A stretch of 64,000 nt of DNA from Microcella daejeonensis (GTDB lineage: Bacteria; Actinomycetota; Actinomycetes; Actinomycetales; Microbacteriaceae): the NCBI RefSeq assembly GCF_026625045.1, contig NZ_CP113089.1, positions 124,001-188,000 on the forward strand. Reading direction: 5' to 3'. Below are positions 24,313 to 31,925 of this stretch, one piece after another; within the stretch, counting starts at the first letter, position 1, and each line of letters starts with the position of its first letter. Below the pieces are notes generated by a model. That model made no database searches. It was not told where the DNA came from and was given only the letters and a program-made list of their open reading frames with translations. A program made the position numbers and the translations under genes.

Positions 24313-25542
24313 TCACCAGGAGGCGGAGGTGAGGGGCTTCTCATCCGCCGCCGCGACGCGGTGGGCCCGCTCGATGAGCACGGCGGCGTCGTCGGAGCCC
24401 GCGGCGGAGCGGGCGAGGGCGTGGCCCAGCAGCTGCGTCGCGGCGATCGCGTGGGCGCGGTCGGCGAAGCCCGCTTCGGGCCAGCCGAACCAGCGGCGGC
24501 GCCAGCCGTCCGCGAGCACGGAGGCCCGGCCGGCCCGCACGGTCGCCCGGCTGCCGCCGTCGTGCACCACCGTGGCGACGAGATGCGCGTAGAGGGCGGC
24601 GGCGTCGTCGGCGGGATCGCCCCAGCCCGAGGTGTCGATGTCGAGCACGCCCGTGATTGCGGTGGGGGCGGCGGGGTCGACGAGCAGCTGGGCGAGATGC
24701 AGATCGCCGTGCACGGTGCGGCTCGGCGGCGGGGCGCCGCCCGCGCGGAATCGACGCGCGATCGCACGGGAGGTCGACTCGATGAGGCCGTCGTAGGCGG
24801 GCAGCTGCTCGGTGAGCCGCTCCTCGTACCAGTCGAGCCGCCGCACCAGCGAGGCGCGGGCGGGAGCCGTGGAGGGGACGAGGGCGATGCGCTGGATGAG
24901 GCGCACGATCTCGTCGAGCAGGGCATCCGGATCGGGGATGCGGTCGAGCACGCTGATGAGCTCGACGCCGCCGAGCGCCTCGAGGGCGACGAGGCCCTCC
25001 TCGCTCCAGCCGAGCACCGCCGGTACGGGAACGCCCTCGGTGCGCCACTGCGTGTGCTTCGCCTGCAGCGGCTCGGCCGCGGGCGGGCGCACGACCTTGA
25101 GGAAGTAGGCCGTGCGGGAGGTGTCGACCCGCACGACGGCGCGCTTGCCGGGGCGGTACGCGGCGAGGCTCACCCGCAGATCCTCGACCGGCAGCCCGAG
25201 GCGGCCGAGCACGATCGATGCCGCCTCGGCGTAGACGGCCGTGCGCAGCGCCGGGAGCGCGGGGTCGGCGGGGTAAACCCAGACGTCGACGCGCTCGCCC
25301 GTCTGCGGCTGCGTGAGGGTCAGCACCCCCGCGCGCCCGCTCTCGGGCGGCGAGGTCTCGACGAAGACCGTGTGGTCGGCGAGCCCGCCCGCGTCGTCCC
25401 GCAGCGAGACGCGGTACCCGTGGGTGAAGCCCTGGCCGGTCGGCTCGATCTGCAGGGCGTGCGCGTCGACGAGGGTCGCCCCCAGCGAGGTCGCGACGGC
25501 GGCGAGCACATCATGGTGCAGCACCCGGGCATGAGCGTTCAT
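24313..25542 (-). CDS. Maltokinase-like phosphotransferase
   Basis: A 409-aa kinase of the aminoglycoside-phosphotransferase/choline-kinase fold. The catalytic loop HGDLHLAQLL (from His278) has Gln where most APH enzymes have Asn, as in maltokinases, and the metal-binding segment is LDIDTSGWGDP. The N-lobe contains the Lys/Val-rich region around RTAYFLKVVRP (about 140-150). It could phosphorylate a sugar or small alcohol; antibiotic resistance is not implied. The start is uncertain: ATGs at 25542, 25551 and 25554 are all in frame and none has a well-placed ribosome-binding site. The third operator-like copy lies inside its 3' end. Confidence 0.8.
   Translation of the reverse strand: MNAHARVLHHDVLAAVATSLGATLVDAHALQIEPTGQGFTHGYRVSLRDDAGGLADHTVFVETSPPESGRAGVLTLTQPQTGERVDVWVYPADPALPALRTAVYAEAASIVLGRLGLPVEDLRVSLAAYRPGKRAVVRVDTSRTAYFLKVVRPPAAEPLQAKHTQWRTEGVPVPAVLGWSEEGLVALEALGGVELISVLDRIPDPDALLDEIVRLIQRIALVPSTAPARASLVRRLDWYEERLTEQLPAYDGLIESTSRAIARRFRAGGAPPPSRTVHGDLHLAQLLVDPAAPTAITGVLDIDTSGWGDPADDAAALYAHLVATVVHDGGSRATVRAGRASVLADGWRRRWFGWPEAGFADRAHAIAATQLLGHALARSAAGSDDAAVLIERAHRVAAADEKPLTSASW
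24330..24346. promoter_or_regulatory. Degenerate third copy of the operator palindrome
   Basis: TGAGGGGCTTCTCATCC matches the TGAGAGTCCTCTCATCC of the other two sites at 14 of 17 positions. It lies upstream of the second Ala/Pro-rich gene, within the end of the phosphotransferase gene. Confidence 0.4.
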
Positions 25543-25611
25543 CCCTCTCATCATGGATGCCCGCGGCCCGTCCGACGAAATCCCGCGCCGATCGGGGCGA
25601 ACGCGCTCGCC

Positions 25612-25617
25612 TACGAT
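25612..25617 (+). promoter_or_regulatory. -10 hexamer for leaderless ubiA-family gene
   Basis: TACGAT lies 6 nt before the GTG at 25624. Confidence 0.55.
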
Positions 25618-25623
25618 GGCGCT

Positions 25624-26457
25624 GTGCCCCGCTTGCTCGCGATCGTCGCCGCCGCGCACGCCGGGCCCACGATCGTCGTCGTCGCCGTGACCCTCGCGCT
25701 CGCGGTCGCGGCGGGACTGCCCGGCGAGCGGGTCGTCATCGTGACCGCGATGATCCTCGCGCAGCAGCTCTCGATCGGCTGGTCGAACGACTGGCTCGAC
25801 GCCGAGCGCGACCGCGATGCGGGGCGCCGCGACAAGCCCGTCGCGCGCGGTGACGCCCCGCTGCGGCTCATCGCGGGCCTCGCCGTCGCCGCCGCGGTGC
25901 TCGCCCTCGGGCTCTCCGCCGCCCTGGGGCTCGCCGCGGCCGCCGCTCACGCCGTGTTCCTCGCGAGCGGCTGGCTCTACAACGCCGGCCTGAAGCGCAC
26001 GCTCGCCGCGACCGCCTGCTACGCCGTCGGGTTCGGGATGCTGCCCGCGATCGTGACGCTCGCGGATGATCCGGCGCGAGCGCCCGCGGCGTGGGCGATC
26101 GTCATGGGCGCCCTGCTCGGCACGGCCGCCCACTTCGCCAACGTGCTGCCCGACCTCGACGACGATGCGCGGCACGGCATCCGGTCGCTGCCCCACCGGA
26201 TGGGGGCGCGCCCCTCCGGCGCGGTCGCTCTCGTCGCGCTCGCCGTCGCCGCGGCGCTCGGGGTCGTCGGCCCCCTTCTCGACGGGGCGGCCCTCGGCGC
26301 GCTCAGCATCGTCGGGGCCGTCGCGGGCGGCGGGATGCTCGTCGCGGGCATCGTCGTGCTGGCGCGCGCGCCGGCGTCGCGCGCGCTGTTCCGCATCATC
26401 ATGGGGGCGGCTCTCGCAGCCGTCGTGAGCCTGCTGGGAGCGGGCGCGGGGTTCTGA
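25624..26457 (+). CDS. UbiA family prenyltransferase
   Basis: A 277-aa integral membrane enzyme. The first Asp-rich motif is NDWLDAERDRD (55-65) and the second is DLDDDARHGIRSLP (about 178-191). These bind the Mg2+-prenyl-diphosphate in UbiA/MenA-type enzymes. About eight to nine membrane helices are expected. The aromatic or other acceptor cannot be told; there are no quinone-biosynthesis genes nearby. It starts at GTG 25624, leaderless after TACGAT. It converges on the DHA2-type exporter, with a repeat-bearing 400-nt gap between. Confidence 0.88.
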   Translation: MPRLLAIVAAAHAGPTIVVVAVTLALAVAAGLPGERVVIVTAMILAQQLSIGWSNDWLDAERDRDAGRRDKPVARGDAPLRLIAGLAVAAAVLALGLSAALGLAAAAAHAVFLASGWLYNAGLKRTLAATACYAVGFGMLPAIVTLADDPARAPAAWAIVMGALLGTAAHFANVLPDLDDDARHGIRSLPHRMGARPSGAVALVALAVAAALGVVGPLLDGAALGALSIVGAVAGGGMLVAGIVVLARAPASRALFRIIMGAALAAVVSLLGAGAGF

Positions 26458-26481
26458 GAGCCCGCGACCGTGACCGCGCGG

Positions 26482-26567
26482 GCATCGCCCCGCATCGCCG
26501 CATCGTTCGCTGCCCCGCATCGTTCGCTGCCCCGCATCGCTCGGTGCCCCGCATCGCTCGCTGCCCC
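26482..26567. repeat. 17-bp tandem repeats (4 units plus partials)
   Basis: The units are 26500-26516 and 26517-26533 (both GCATCGTTCGCTGCCCC), 26534-26550 (GCATCGCTCGGTGCCCC) and 26551-26567 (GCATCGCTCGCTGCCCC). Partial GCATCGCC units precede them from 26482. The core CTCGSTGC recurs in the tandem repeat at 60134-60172. Confidence 0.85.
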
Positions 26568-26635
26568 GCCTCCTGCCCGGCGCGCCCGTGCCGCTGCGTG
26601 GTGGCCGAGGGCGCGCTCGCGGCTCCCCTCCCGCA

Positions 26636-26698
26636 CTCCTTCCATTCCGCAGGAAGTGATCGACTCATGCTCATGGAGATCCTGCGGAGTGGAAGGAG
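26636..26698. repeat. Long hairpin element, copy 1
   Basis: The arms CTCCTTCCATTCCGCAGGA (26636-26654) and TCCTGCGGAGTGGAAGGAG (26680-26698) pair at 18 of 19 positions around a 25-nt loop containing TCGACTCATGC. A related hairpin is at 60249-60307. Confidence 0.75.
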
Positions 26699-26857
26699 CC
26701 GCAAGGAGAGACCCGGACTCTCCGTCACCGTCACCGCCACGGCCGCCGCGCCGCGGCGCGAGCGGGCGCGAGCGGGCGCGAGCGGCGCGAGCGGGCGCGC
26801 ACGGACCCGCGCGGGCGGGCTCCCGAACCCGGGCGGGCGGGGACGACGGCGGGGCGA

Positions 26858-28270
26858 CTACTGCGGGGCCGACTCCGCAGCGGGATGGGGCTCGCGCCGG
26901 GCATCCCGATCGGTGATGCCGACAGCCGAGATGACCCCGCCGACCACGAGCAGGCCCGCGGTGAGCAGCAGCCCGCGGTCGAGCCAGGCACCTTCGATGC
27001 GCGTGCCGATGAGGGCGCCGAGCAGGGCGATGGCGACGAGCCCGGCGACCCGGGAGACCGCGTTGTTGATCGCCGAGGCGATGCCCGAGCGGCGCTCGTC
27101 GACCGCCCCGAGGATCGCCGCGGTCAGCGGGGCGACCGTCATCGTCAGGCCGAAGCCGAGAACCACGACGCCCGCGAGCGCCTGACCGACGAAGTCGAAG
27201 GGCTCGTCGACCGCCAGCAGCAGCAGGAAGCCGACCGCCGCGATGATCGGCCCCGCCGCCATGAACCACCGGCTGCCGAAGCGGCCCGCGAGCGAGCCGA
27301 ACCACGAGGAGAGCGCGATGTTGAGCACCGTCACCGGCAGCAGCACGAGCCCCGCCAGCGTCGCACTCAGCCCCGCGCCCTGCTGCAGGTAGATCGGCAC
27401 GACGAAGGTACCGAGCGAGAGAGCGGCGTAGACGGCGACGGTCGCCGCATTGCCGACCGCGAAGTTGCGGGCGCGGAACAGTCCGAGCGGCATCATCGGA
27501 TGCGCCGTGCGGCGCTCGCGCACGATGAAGCCGGCGAGGCTCACGGCGCCCAGCAGCAGAGGGCCGATCACGACCGGGCTGCTCCAGCCGAAGTTCGCCT
27601 GCTCGATGAGCGCGAAGACGATGCCGCCGAGGCCGAGCGCACCGAGCGCCGCTCCCCACCAGTCGACGGGCGTCGCGCCGCGCGCGCCATCGGCTTGCAG
27701 CCGCCGCATGAGCACGAGCGTGACCGCGATGGGCAGCACGTTGATCACGAACACCCACCGCCAGCTCGCGAGATCGGTGAGCAGCCCCCCGATGACGGGG
27801 CCCGCGATGAAGGCCGCCGAGGTCCACGCCGTCCAGACGCCGATCGCCGTCGCCTGGGCGCGACCGCGGTGCGCGGCCGTGATGAGCGCGAGCGAGCTCG
27901 GCACGAGCAGCGCCCCCGCCACCCCCTGCAGCGCCCGGCCCACGATGAGGAACTCGGCCGTCGGGGCCAGCCCGCACAGCAGGGAGGTGACGGCGAAGCC
28001 CACGAGCCCGACCCGCAGGACGAGCAGCCGGCCCCAGAGGTCGGAGAGCGATCCGGCCAGCAGGATGAGGGCGCCGAGCGTGATGAGGTAGGCGTCGACC
28101 ACCCACTGCTGCACGGGCAGCCCGCCGCCGAGCTCGGCGCTGATCGACGGCAGGGCGACCGTGATGACCGTGCCGTCGAGGAAGGCGACGAAGGCCGCCA
28201 GGATCGCGACCGCGAGCACCCGGCGATCGAGCACGGTCGACGACGGCCCGGTACCGCTGCTGGCGCTCAT
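26858..28270 (-). CDS. DHA2-type MFS transporter
   Basis: A 470-aa major-facilitator protein of the 14-helix drug:H+ antiporter (DHA2/QacA-EmrB) group. Features are the motif DGTVITVALPSI in TM1 (about 32-43), the motif A-like loop GSLSDLWGR (about 73-81) and the motif C-like segment GPVIGG (about 155-160). It probably exports small hydrophobic or cationic compounds. The ATG at 28270 lies 45 nt from the divergent khtT-like start; a longer upstream frame is a shadow. No regulator gene is adjacent. Confidence 0.9.
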   Translation of the reverse strand: MSASSGTGPSSTVLDRRVLAVAILAAFVAFLDGTVITVALPSISAELGGGLPVQQWVVDAYLITLGALILLAGSLSDLWGRLLVLRVGLVGFAVTSLLCGLAPTAEFLIVGRALQGVAGALLVPSSLALITAAHRGRAQATAIGVWTAWTSAAFIAGPVIGGLLTDLASWRWVFVINVLPIAVTLVLMRRLQADGARGATPVDWWGAALGALGLGGIVFALIEQANFGWSSPVVIGPLLLGAVSLAGFIVRERRTAHPMMPLGLFRARNFAVGNAATVAVYAALSLGTFVVPIYLQQGAGLSATLAGLVLLPVTVLNIALSSWFGSLAGRFGSRWFMAAGPIIAAVGFLLLLAVDEPFDFVGQALAGVVVLGFGLTMTVAPLTAAILGAVDERRSGIASAINNAVSRVAGLVAIALLGALIGTRIEGAWLDRGLLLTAGLLVVGGVISAVGITDRDARREPHPAAESAPQ

Positions 28271-28302
28271 GCGTCGAGTCAACCACCCCGGCGACCGACT
28301 GC

Positions 28303-28308
28303 TACCGT
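28303..28308 (+). promoter_or_regulatory. -10 hexamer for leaderless khtT-like gene
   Basis: TACCGT lies 7 nt before the GTG at 28316. It supports that GTG over the in-frame GTG at 28307, which overlaps the hexamer. Confidence 0.5.
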
Positions 28309-28315
28309 GAGCGCC

Positions 28316-28816
28316 GTGGGCGTGCGCATCGAGAAGGTCGACCTGCCGGGCATCGGCACCCGGCACGACGTCGTCACCGAGCAGGGTCGGCGCATCGGGG
28401 TGGTCTCGCACCGCTCCGGCGAGCGGCAGCTCGCGCTCTACGAAGAGAGCGATCCCGACGCCTGCCGCGACTCGATCCGGCTGTCGGAGGACGAGGCCGT
28501 CGCCCTCGCCGACGTCCTGGGGGCATCCGTCATGCTCGGCCGCCTGGCGGGTATCCGCGAGCAGGCCGCCGGACTCTTCACCGAGCAGCTCGTGCTGCCC
28601 GCCTCCTCGCCCTTCGTCGGCGGCACGCTCGGCGACACCCGCGCCCGCACCCTCACCGGCACCTCGATCGTCGCCATCGTGCGCGACGACGCGGTCATCC
28701 CCTCGCCGACGCCCGCGGTCGGTCTCGAAGCCGGCGACACGCTCGTCGTGGTCGGCGAGCGCCCGTCGCTCGAGATCCTCGCGCGGCTGCTCGCCGACGG
28801 CTCGCTGCCGGGCTGA
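28316..28816 (+). CDS. KhtT-like K+/H+ antiporter regulatory subunit (TrkA-C)
   Basis: A 166-aa cytoplasmic protein. The N-terminal domain (1-65, begins VGVRIEKVDLPGIGTRHDV) is typical of KhtT/YhaT regulators. It is followed by a TrkA-C (RCK-C) domain at about 82-163 (VVGERPSLEILARLL near the end) that binds a nucleotide such as c-di-AMP in the family. It gates the antiporter encoded 3 nt downstream. A leaderless GTG start is chosen from the TACCGT position. Confidence 0.9.
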   Translation: MGVRIEKVDLPGIGTRHDVVTEQGRRIGVVSHRSGERQLALYEESDPDACRDSIRLSEDEAVALADVLGASVMLGRLAGIREQAAGLFTEQLVLPASSPFVGGTLGDTRARTLTGTSIVAIVRDDAVIPSPTPAVGLEAGDTLVVVGERPSLEILARLLADGSLPG

Positions 28817-28819
28817 TCG

Positions 28820-30010
28820 GTGCACGAGTCGACGCTGCTCCTCATCGAGGTCGGCGCGCTCCTGCTGGCCCTCGGCCTGCTGTCGCGGCTCGCCGACCGC
28901 ATCGGCGTCTCGCCCATCCCGCTCTACCTGCTCATCGGTCTCGCCCTCGGCGAGGGCGGCGTCGTGCCGATGCAGGAGGGCGAGGAGTTCTTCGCCATCG
29001 GCAGCGAGATCGGCGTCATCCTGCTGCTGCTCATGCTCGGCCTCGAGTACACGGCCGTCGAGCTCGTCGCGAGCCTGAAGCGGTCGCGGCGGGCGGGCGT
29101 GATGGATGCCCTGCTCAACGCCCTGCCCGGCGCCGCGATGGCGCTCATCCTCGGCTGGGGGCCGGTCGCGGCCGTCGCCCTCGCGGGGGTGACGTGGGTC
29201 TCGTCCTCCGGCGTCGTGGCGAAGATCATCCGCGACCTCGGCCGCCTCGGCAACCGCGAGACGCCGACGATCCTGTCGATCCTCGTGATCGAGGACCTCG
29301 CGATGGCGTTCTACCTGCCCGTGCTCTCGGCGCTCGTGATCGGGGCGGGACTGCTCGCGGGGGCGACCGCTCTCGTCATCGCGGTGGTGGTCGCCTCGCT
29401 CATCCTCTTCCTCGCGCTGCGGCACGGGCGCCTCGTCTCGGCGCTGTTCTCGCCGCACCACGGCGAGTCGCTCGTGCTCGGGGTGCTCGGGCTCACGATG
29501 CTCGTCGCCGGTCTGGCGCAGCAGGTGAACGTCTCGGCCGCGGTCGGAGCCTTCCTCGTCGGTATCGCCCTCTCGGGCCAGGTCGCGCACTCGGCCGAGC
29601 GCGTGCTGACGCCGCTGCGCGATCTCTTCGCGGCGGTCTTCTTCGTCTTCTTCGGCATCGCGACCGACCCGGCCGACATCGTGCCCGTGCTGATCCCCGC
29701 GGCCGTCCTCGCCGCCGTGACGATGGCGACGAAGACGGCGACGGGATGGCTGGCCGCCCGCGAGGCCGGCATCGGGGTGCCCGGCCGGTGGCGCACCGGG
29801 CTGACGCTCACGCCGCGGGGCGAGTTCTCGATCGTCATCGCGACCCTCGCGGTGGCCGCCGGCGTCGAGCCGCAGCTCGCGCCGCTCGCGACGGCCTACG
29901 TGCTGCTGACCATCGTGGGCGGCTCCCTGCTGGCGCGGCTGCCCGACACGGCGTGGTTCCGCGCGCGGACGGCGCTCTCCCCGCCCTCCCCGACCGCGCC
30001 CGCGGTCTAG
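28820..30010 (+). CDS. KhtU-like cation:proton antiporter (CPA2)
   Basis: A 396-aa membrane protein of the CPA2 monovalent cation:proton antiporter family, about 11-12 helices. It has the LIGLALGEGG region (about 36-45), the central GVTWVSSSGVVAKI and LVIEDLAM segments of the ion-binding core, and TLTPRGEFSIV in the C-terminal half. With KhtT upstream (3-nt gap) it likely forms a regulated K+/H+ efflux system for ion and pH homeostasis. The start is GTG. There is no RCK domain in the same chain. Confidence 0.92.
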   Translation: MHESTLLLIEVGALLLALGLLSRLADRIGVSPIPLYLLIGLALGEGGVVPMQEGEEFFAIGSEIGVILLLLMLGLEYTAVELVASLKRSRRAGVMDALLNALPGAAMALILGWGPVAAVALAGVTWVSSSGVVAKIIRDLGRLGNRETPTILSILVIEDLAMAFYLPVLSALVIGAGLLAGATALVIAVVVASLILFLALRHGRLVSALFSPHHGESLVLGVLGLTMLVAGLAQQVNVSAAVGAFLVGIALSGQVAHSAERVLTPLRDLFAAVFFVFFGIATDPADIVPVLIPAAVLAAVTMATKTATGWLAAREAGIGVPGRWRTGLTLTPRGEFSIVIATLAVAAGVEPQLAPLATAYVLLTIVGGSLLARLPDTAWFRARTALSPPSPTAPAV

Positions 30011-30022
30011 GGCGTCCGCGAC

Positions 30023-31084
30023 CTAGCGGGCGGGCACCGCCTCCGCGACGAGCTCGCGCACCATCGGGATCACGCGCTCGCCGTACAGCTCGATCGCGTG
30101 CATGAGGTCGGCGTGCGGGGTCGGGCCGGTGGCGTACTTGAGGTCGAAGCGCTGCAGCCCCAGGGTCGTGACCGTGGTCGCGATCTTGCGCGCGACCGTC
30201 TCGGGCGAGCCCACGTAGAGCGAGCCGTGCTCGATCTCCTCGAGGTAGTGCGCGTGAGTGGTGGGGCCCCAGCCGCGCTCGCGGCCGATGCGCGAGAAGG
30301 CCTGCTCGTACTTCGGCCAGAACTCCTGGCGCGCCTGCTCGTCGGTGTCGGCGATGAAGCCGGGCGAGTGCACGCCCACCGGCTGGCGCGGCATCTCGAG
30401 CTGGTCGAGCGCGCGGCCGAAGAGGTCGACGTAGGGGGCGAAGCGGGCGGGGTCGCCGCCGATGATCGCGAGCATCATGGGCATGCCGTAGCGCGCCGTG
30501 CGCACGACCGACTCGGGGCTGCCGCCGACGCCGACCCAGGTGCGGATGCCGTTGTCGGTCTTGGGGTAGATCTCGACGCCGTCGAGCGGCGGGCGGATGC
30601 TGCCGGCCCACGTCACCGGGCCCTCCTTGAGCACCTCGGCGAGCAGGTTGAGCTTCTCCTCGAAGAGCACCTGGTAGTCGGAGAGCTCGAGGCCGAAGAG
30701 CGGGAACGACTCGGTGAACGAGCCGCGCCCGACGATGATCTCGGCACGGCCGTTCGAGATGGCGTCGATCGTGGCGAAGCGCTGGAACACGCGGATCGGG
30801 TCGTCGGAGCTCAGCACGGTGACGGCGGAGGAGACGGTGATGCGCTCGGTACGCGCCGCGATCGCCGAGAGGATGACGTCGGGGGCCGAGACGGAGTAGT
30901 CGTCCCGGTGGTGCTCGCCGATGGCGAAGGCGTCGATGCCGACGCGGTCGGCGAGAACGCCCTCCTCGACGACGTCGCGGATCACCTGCGGGTAGCTCAC
31001 GGGGCGGCCCTCGGCGTCGTGGCTGACGTCGCCGAAGGTGTTGAGCCCGAACTGCAGCTCGGAAGGGTTCACGATCTCGGTCAT
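30023..31084 (-). CDS. LLM class flavin-dependent oxidoreductase
   Basis: A 353-aa luciferase-like monooxygenase (bacterial luciferase/alkanesulfonate monooxygenase group). It has the IGEHHRDDY segment (about 56-64) and the FMN-phosphate region RAEIIVGRGSFTES (about 113-126) characteristic of the FMN-dependent subgroup, plus GSPETVARKI near 290. The ATG has GAGAGGAC upstream. The substrate is unknown. It converges on the antiporter with 12 nt between stops. Its promoter region is unusually AT-rich. Confidence 0.88.
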   Translation of the reverse strand: MTEIVNPSELQFGLNTFGDVSHDAEGRPVSYPQVIRDVVEEGVLADRVGIDAFAIGEHHRDDYSVSAPDVILSAIAARTERITVSSAVTVLSSDDPIRVFQRFATIDAISNGRAEIIVGRGSFTESFPLFGLELSDYQVLFEEKLNLLAEVLKEGPVTWAGSIRPPLDGVEIYPKTDNGIRTWVGVGGSPESVVRTARYGMPMMLAIIGGDPARFAPYVDLFGRALDQLEMPRQPVGVHSPGFIADTDEQARQEFWPKYEQAFSRIGRERGWGPTTHAHYLEEIEHGSLYVGSPETVARKIATTVTTLGLQRFDLKYATGPTPHADLMHAIELYGERVIPMVRELVAEAVPAR

Positions 31085-31108
31085 GGGGGCATCCGTCCTC
31101 TCGCGTGC

Positions 31109-31137
31109 TTTATATGCAAACGTATCAAACTACCGAA
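31109..31137 (-). promoter_or_regulatory. AT-rich promoter of the LLM monooxygenase gene
   Basis: On the minus strand TTCGGT (31137-31132), a 17-bp spacer and TATAAA (31114-31109) resemble a sigma-70-type promoter about 25 nt before the ATG. The spacer holds an imperfect palindrome ATACGTTTGCATAT that may be an operator. Confidence 0.5.
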
Positions 31138-31186
31138 CCGTGGGATGCCCGCTGGTATTCCCGCTCCCCCGAATGGCTCCGCCCCG

Positions 31187-31858
31187 CTACGGCTGGATGC
31201 GCTCCCGCTGCCACTCGCCGCCCTCGGCACGCGTGTAGACGAGCCGGTCGTGCAGTCGCGAGGTGCGCCCCTGCCAGAACTCGATGCGGTGCGGCACGAT
31301 CCGGAAACCGCCCCATCGCTCGGGGCGCGGCACCGTCTCCTCCTCGGCGAAGCGCTCCTCGGTGTCGCGCACCTTCTGCTCGAGCGCGTCGCGCGAGGCG
31401 ATCGGCTGCGACTGGTCGCTCGACCAGGCGGCGATCTGCGCACCGCGCGGACGCGCGGAGAAGTAGGCGTCGGAGTCCTCCTGCTCCACCGGCCGGGCCT
31501 CGCCCGCGATGATCACCTGACGGTGCAGCGAGTACCACGGGATCACCGCCGAGACGGTGGGATGCGCGAGCAGGGCGCGGCCCTTGCGGGAGGTGTAGTC
31601 GGTGTAGAAGGCGAAGCCCCGGGCATCCGCCCCGCGCAGCAGCACCGTGCGGATGGAGGGGGCGCCGTCGGGATCGATCGTGCCGAGCACCATCGCGTTG
31701 GGCTCGTAGACCTTGCGCTCGGCGGCCTCCGTCATCCAGGCGAGGAACTGCTCGAGCGGGTCGGCCGCGGCGTCGGATTCCTCCAGGGCCTCCGATCCGT
31801 AGTCGGTGTGCGTGCGCAGCGCGGAGTCGAGCGGGTCGGGAACGGCGTCGTGGCTCAT
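31187..31858 (-). CDS. pdxH: Pyridoxamine 5'-phosphate oxidase
   Basis: A 223-aa FMN enzyme that oxidises pyridoxamine/pyridoxine 5'-phosphate to PLP in the salvage route. It has the FMN-binding segment SIRTVLLRGADARGFAFYT (about 67-85), the YTSRKG region and the C-terminal dimerisation domain (WGGFRIVPHRIEFWQG, RLHDR). The ATG at 31858 is preferred to an in-frame GTG at 31864, because TACGCT lies 6 nt before the ATG (leaderless). The next gene upstream is a PLP enzyme, so the cofactor and its user are neighbours. Confidence 0.95.
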   Translation of the reverse strand: MSHDAVPDPLDSALRTHTDYGSEALEESDAAADPLEQFLAWMTEAAERKVYEPNAMVLGTIDPDGAPSIRTVLLRGADARGFAFYTDYTSRKGRALLAHPTVSAVIPWYSLHRQVIIAGEARPVEQEDSDAYFSARPRGAQIAAWSSDQSQPIASRDALEQKVRDTEERFAEEETVPRPERWGGFRIVPHRIEFWQGRTSRLHDRLVYTRAEGGEWQRERIQP

Positions 31859-31864
31859 GGCCAC

Positions 31865-31870
31865 AGCGTA
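31865..31870 (-). promoter_or_regulatory. -10 hexamer for leaderless pdxH
   Basis: TACGCT on the minus strand, 6 nt before the ATG at 31858. Confidence 0.55.
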
Positions 31871-31925
31871 GGCGGGCGGTGCCGCGAACCCGCCGAGACC
31901 CGGCTCCGCATCCCCTCGCCGCCGA

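Larger units (their letters stand above)
26458..26857. other. Gene-free 400-nt gap with tandem repeats and long hairpin
   Basis: This stretch between convergent ubiA-family and MFS genes has no credible coding frame. It holds 17-bp tandem repeats (26482-26567), a long hairpin (26636-26698) and a low-complexity GAGCGGGCGC-like run (26758-26800). Confidence 0.7.

Noticed and set aside
24313..25542. Antibiotic-resistance kinase
   Set aside because: The fold is shared with aminoglycoside phosphotransferases, but the HGDLHLAQ loop resembles maltokinases and no resistance context is present.
26500..26567. Possible CRISPR array
   Set aside because: Units abut directly with no unique spacers, and there are no cas genes in the window.
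26399..26916. Short frames over the 17-bp tandem repeats
   Set aside because: Repetitive translations (RSLPRIARCPAS-like) that simply reflect the DNA repeat.
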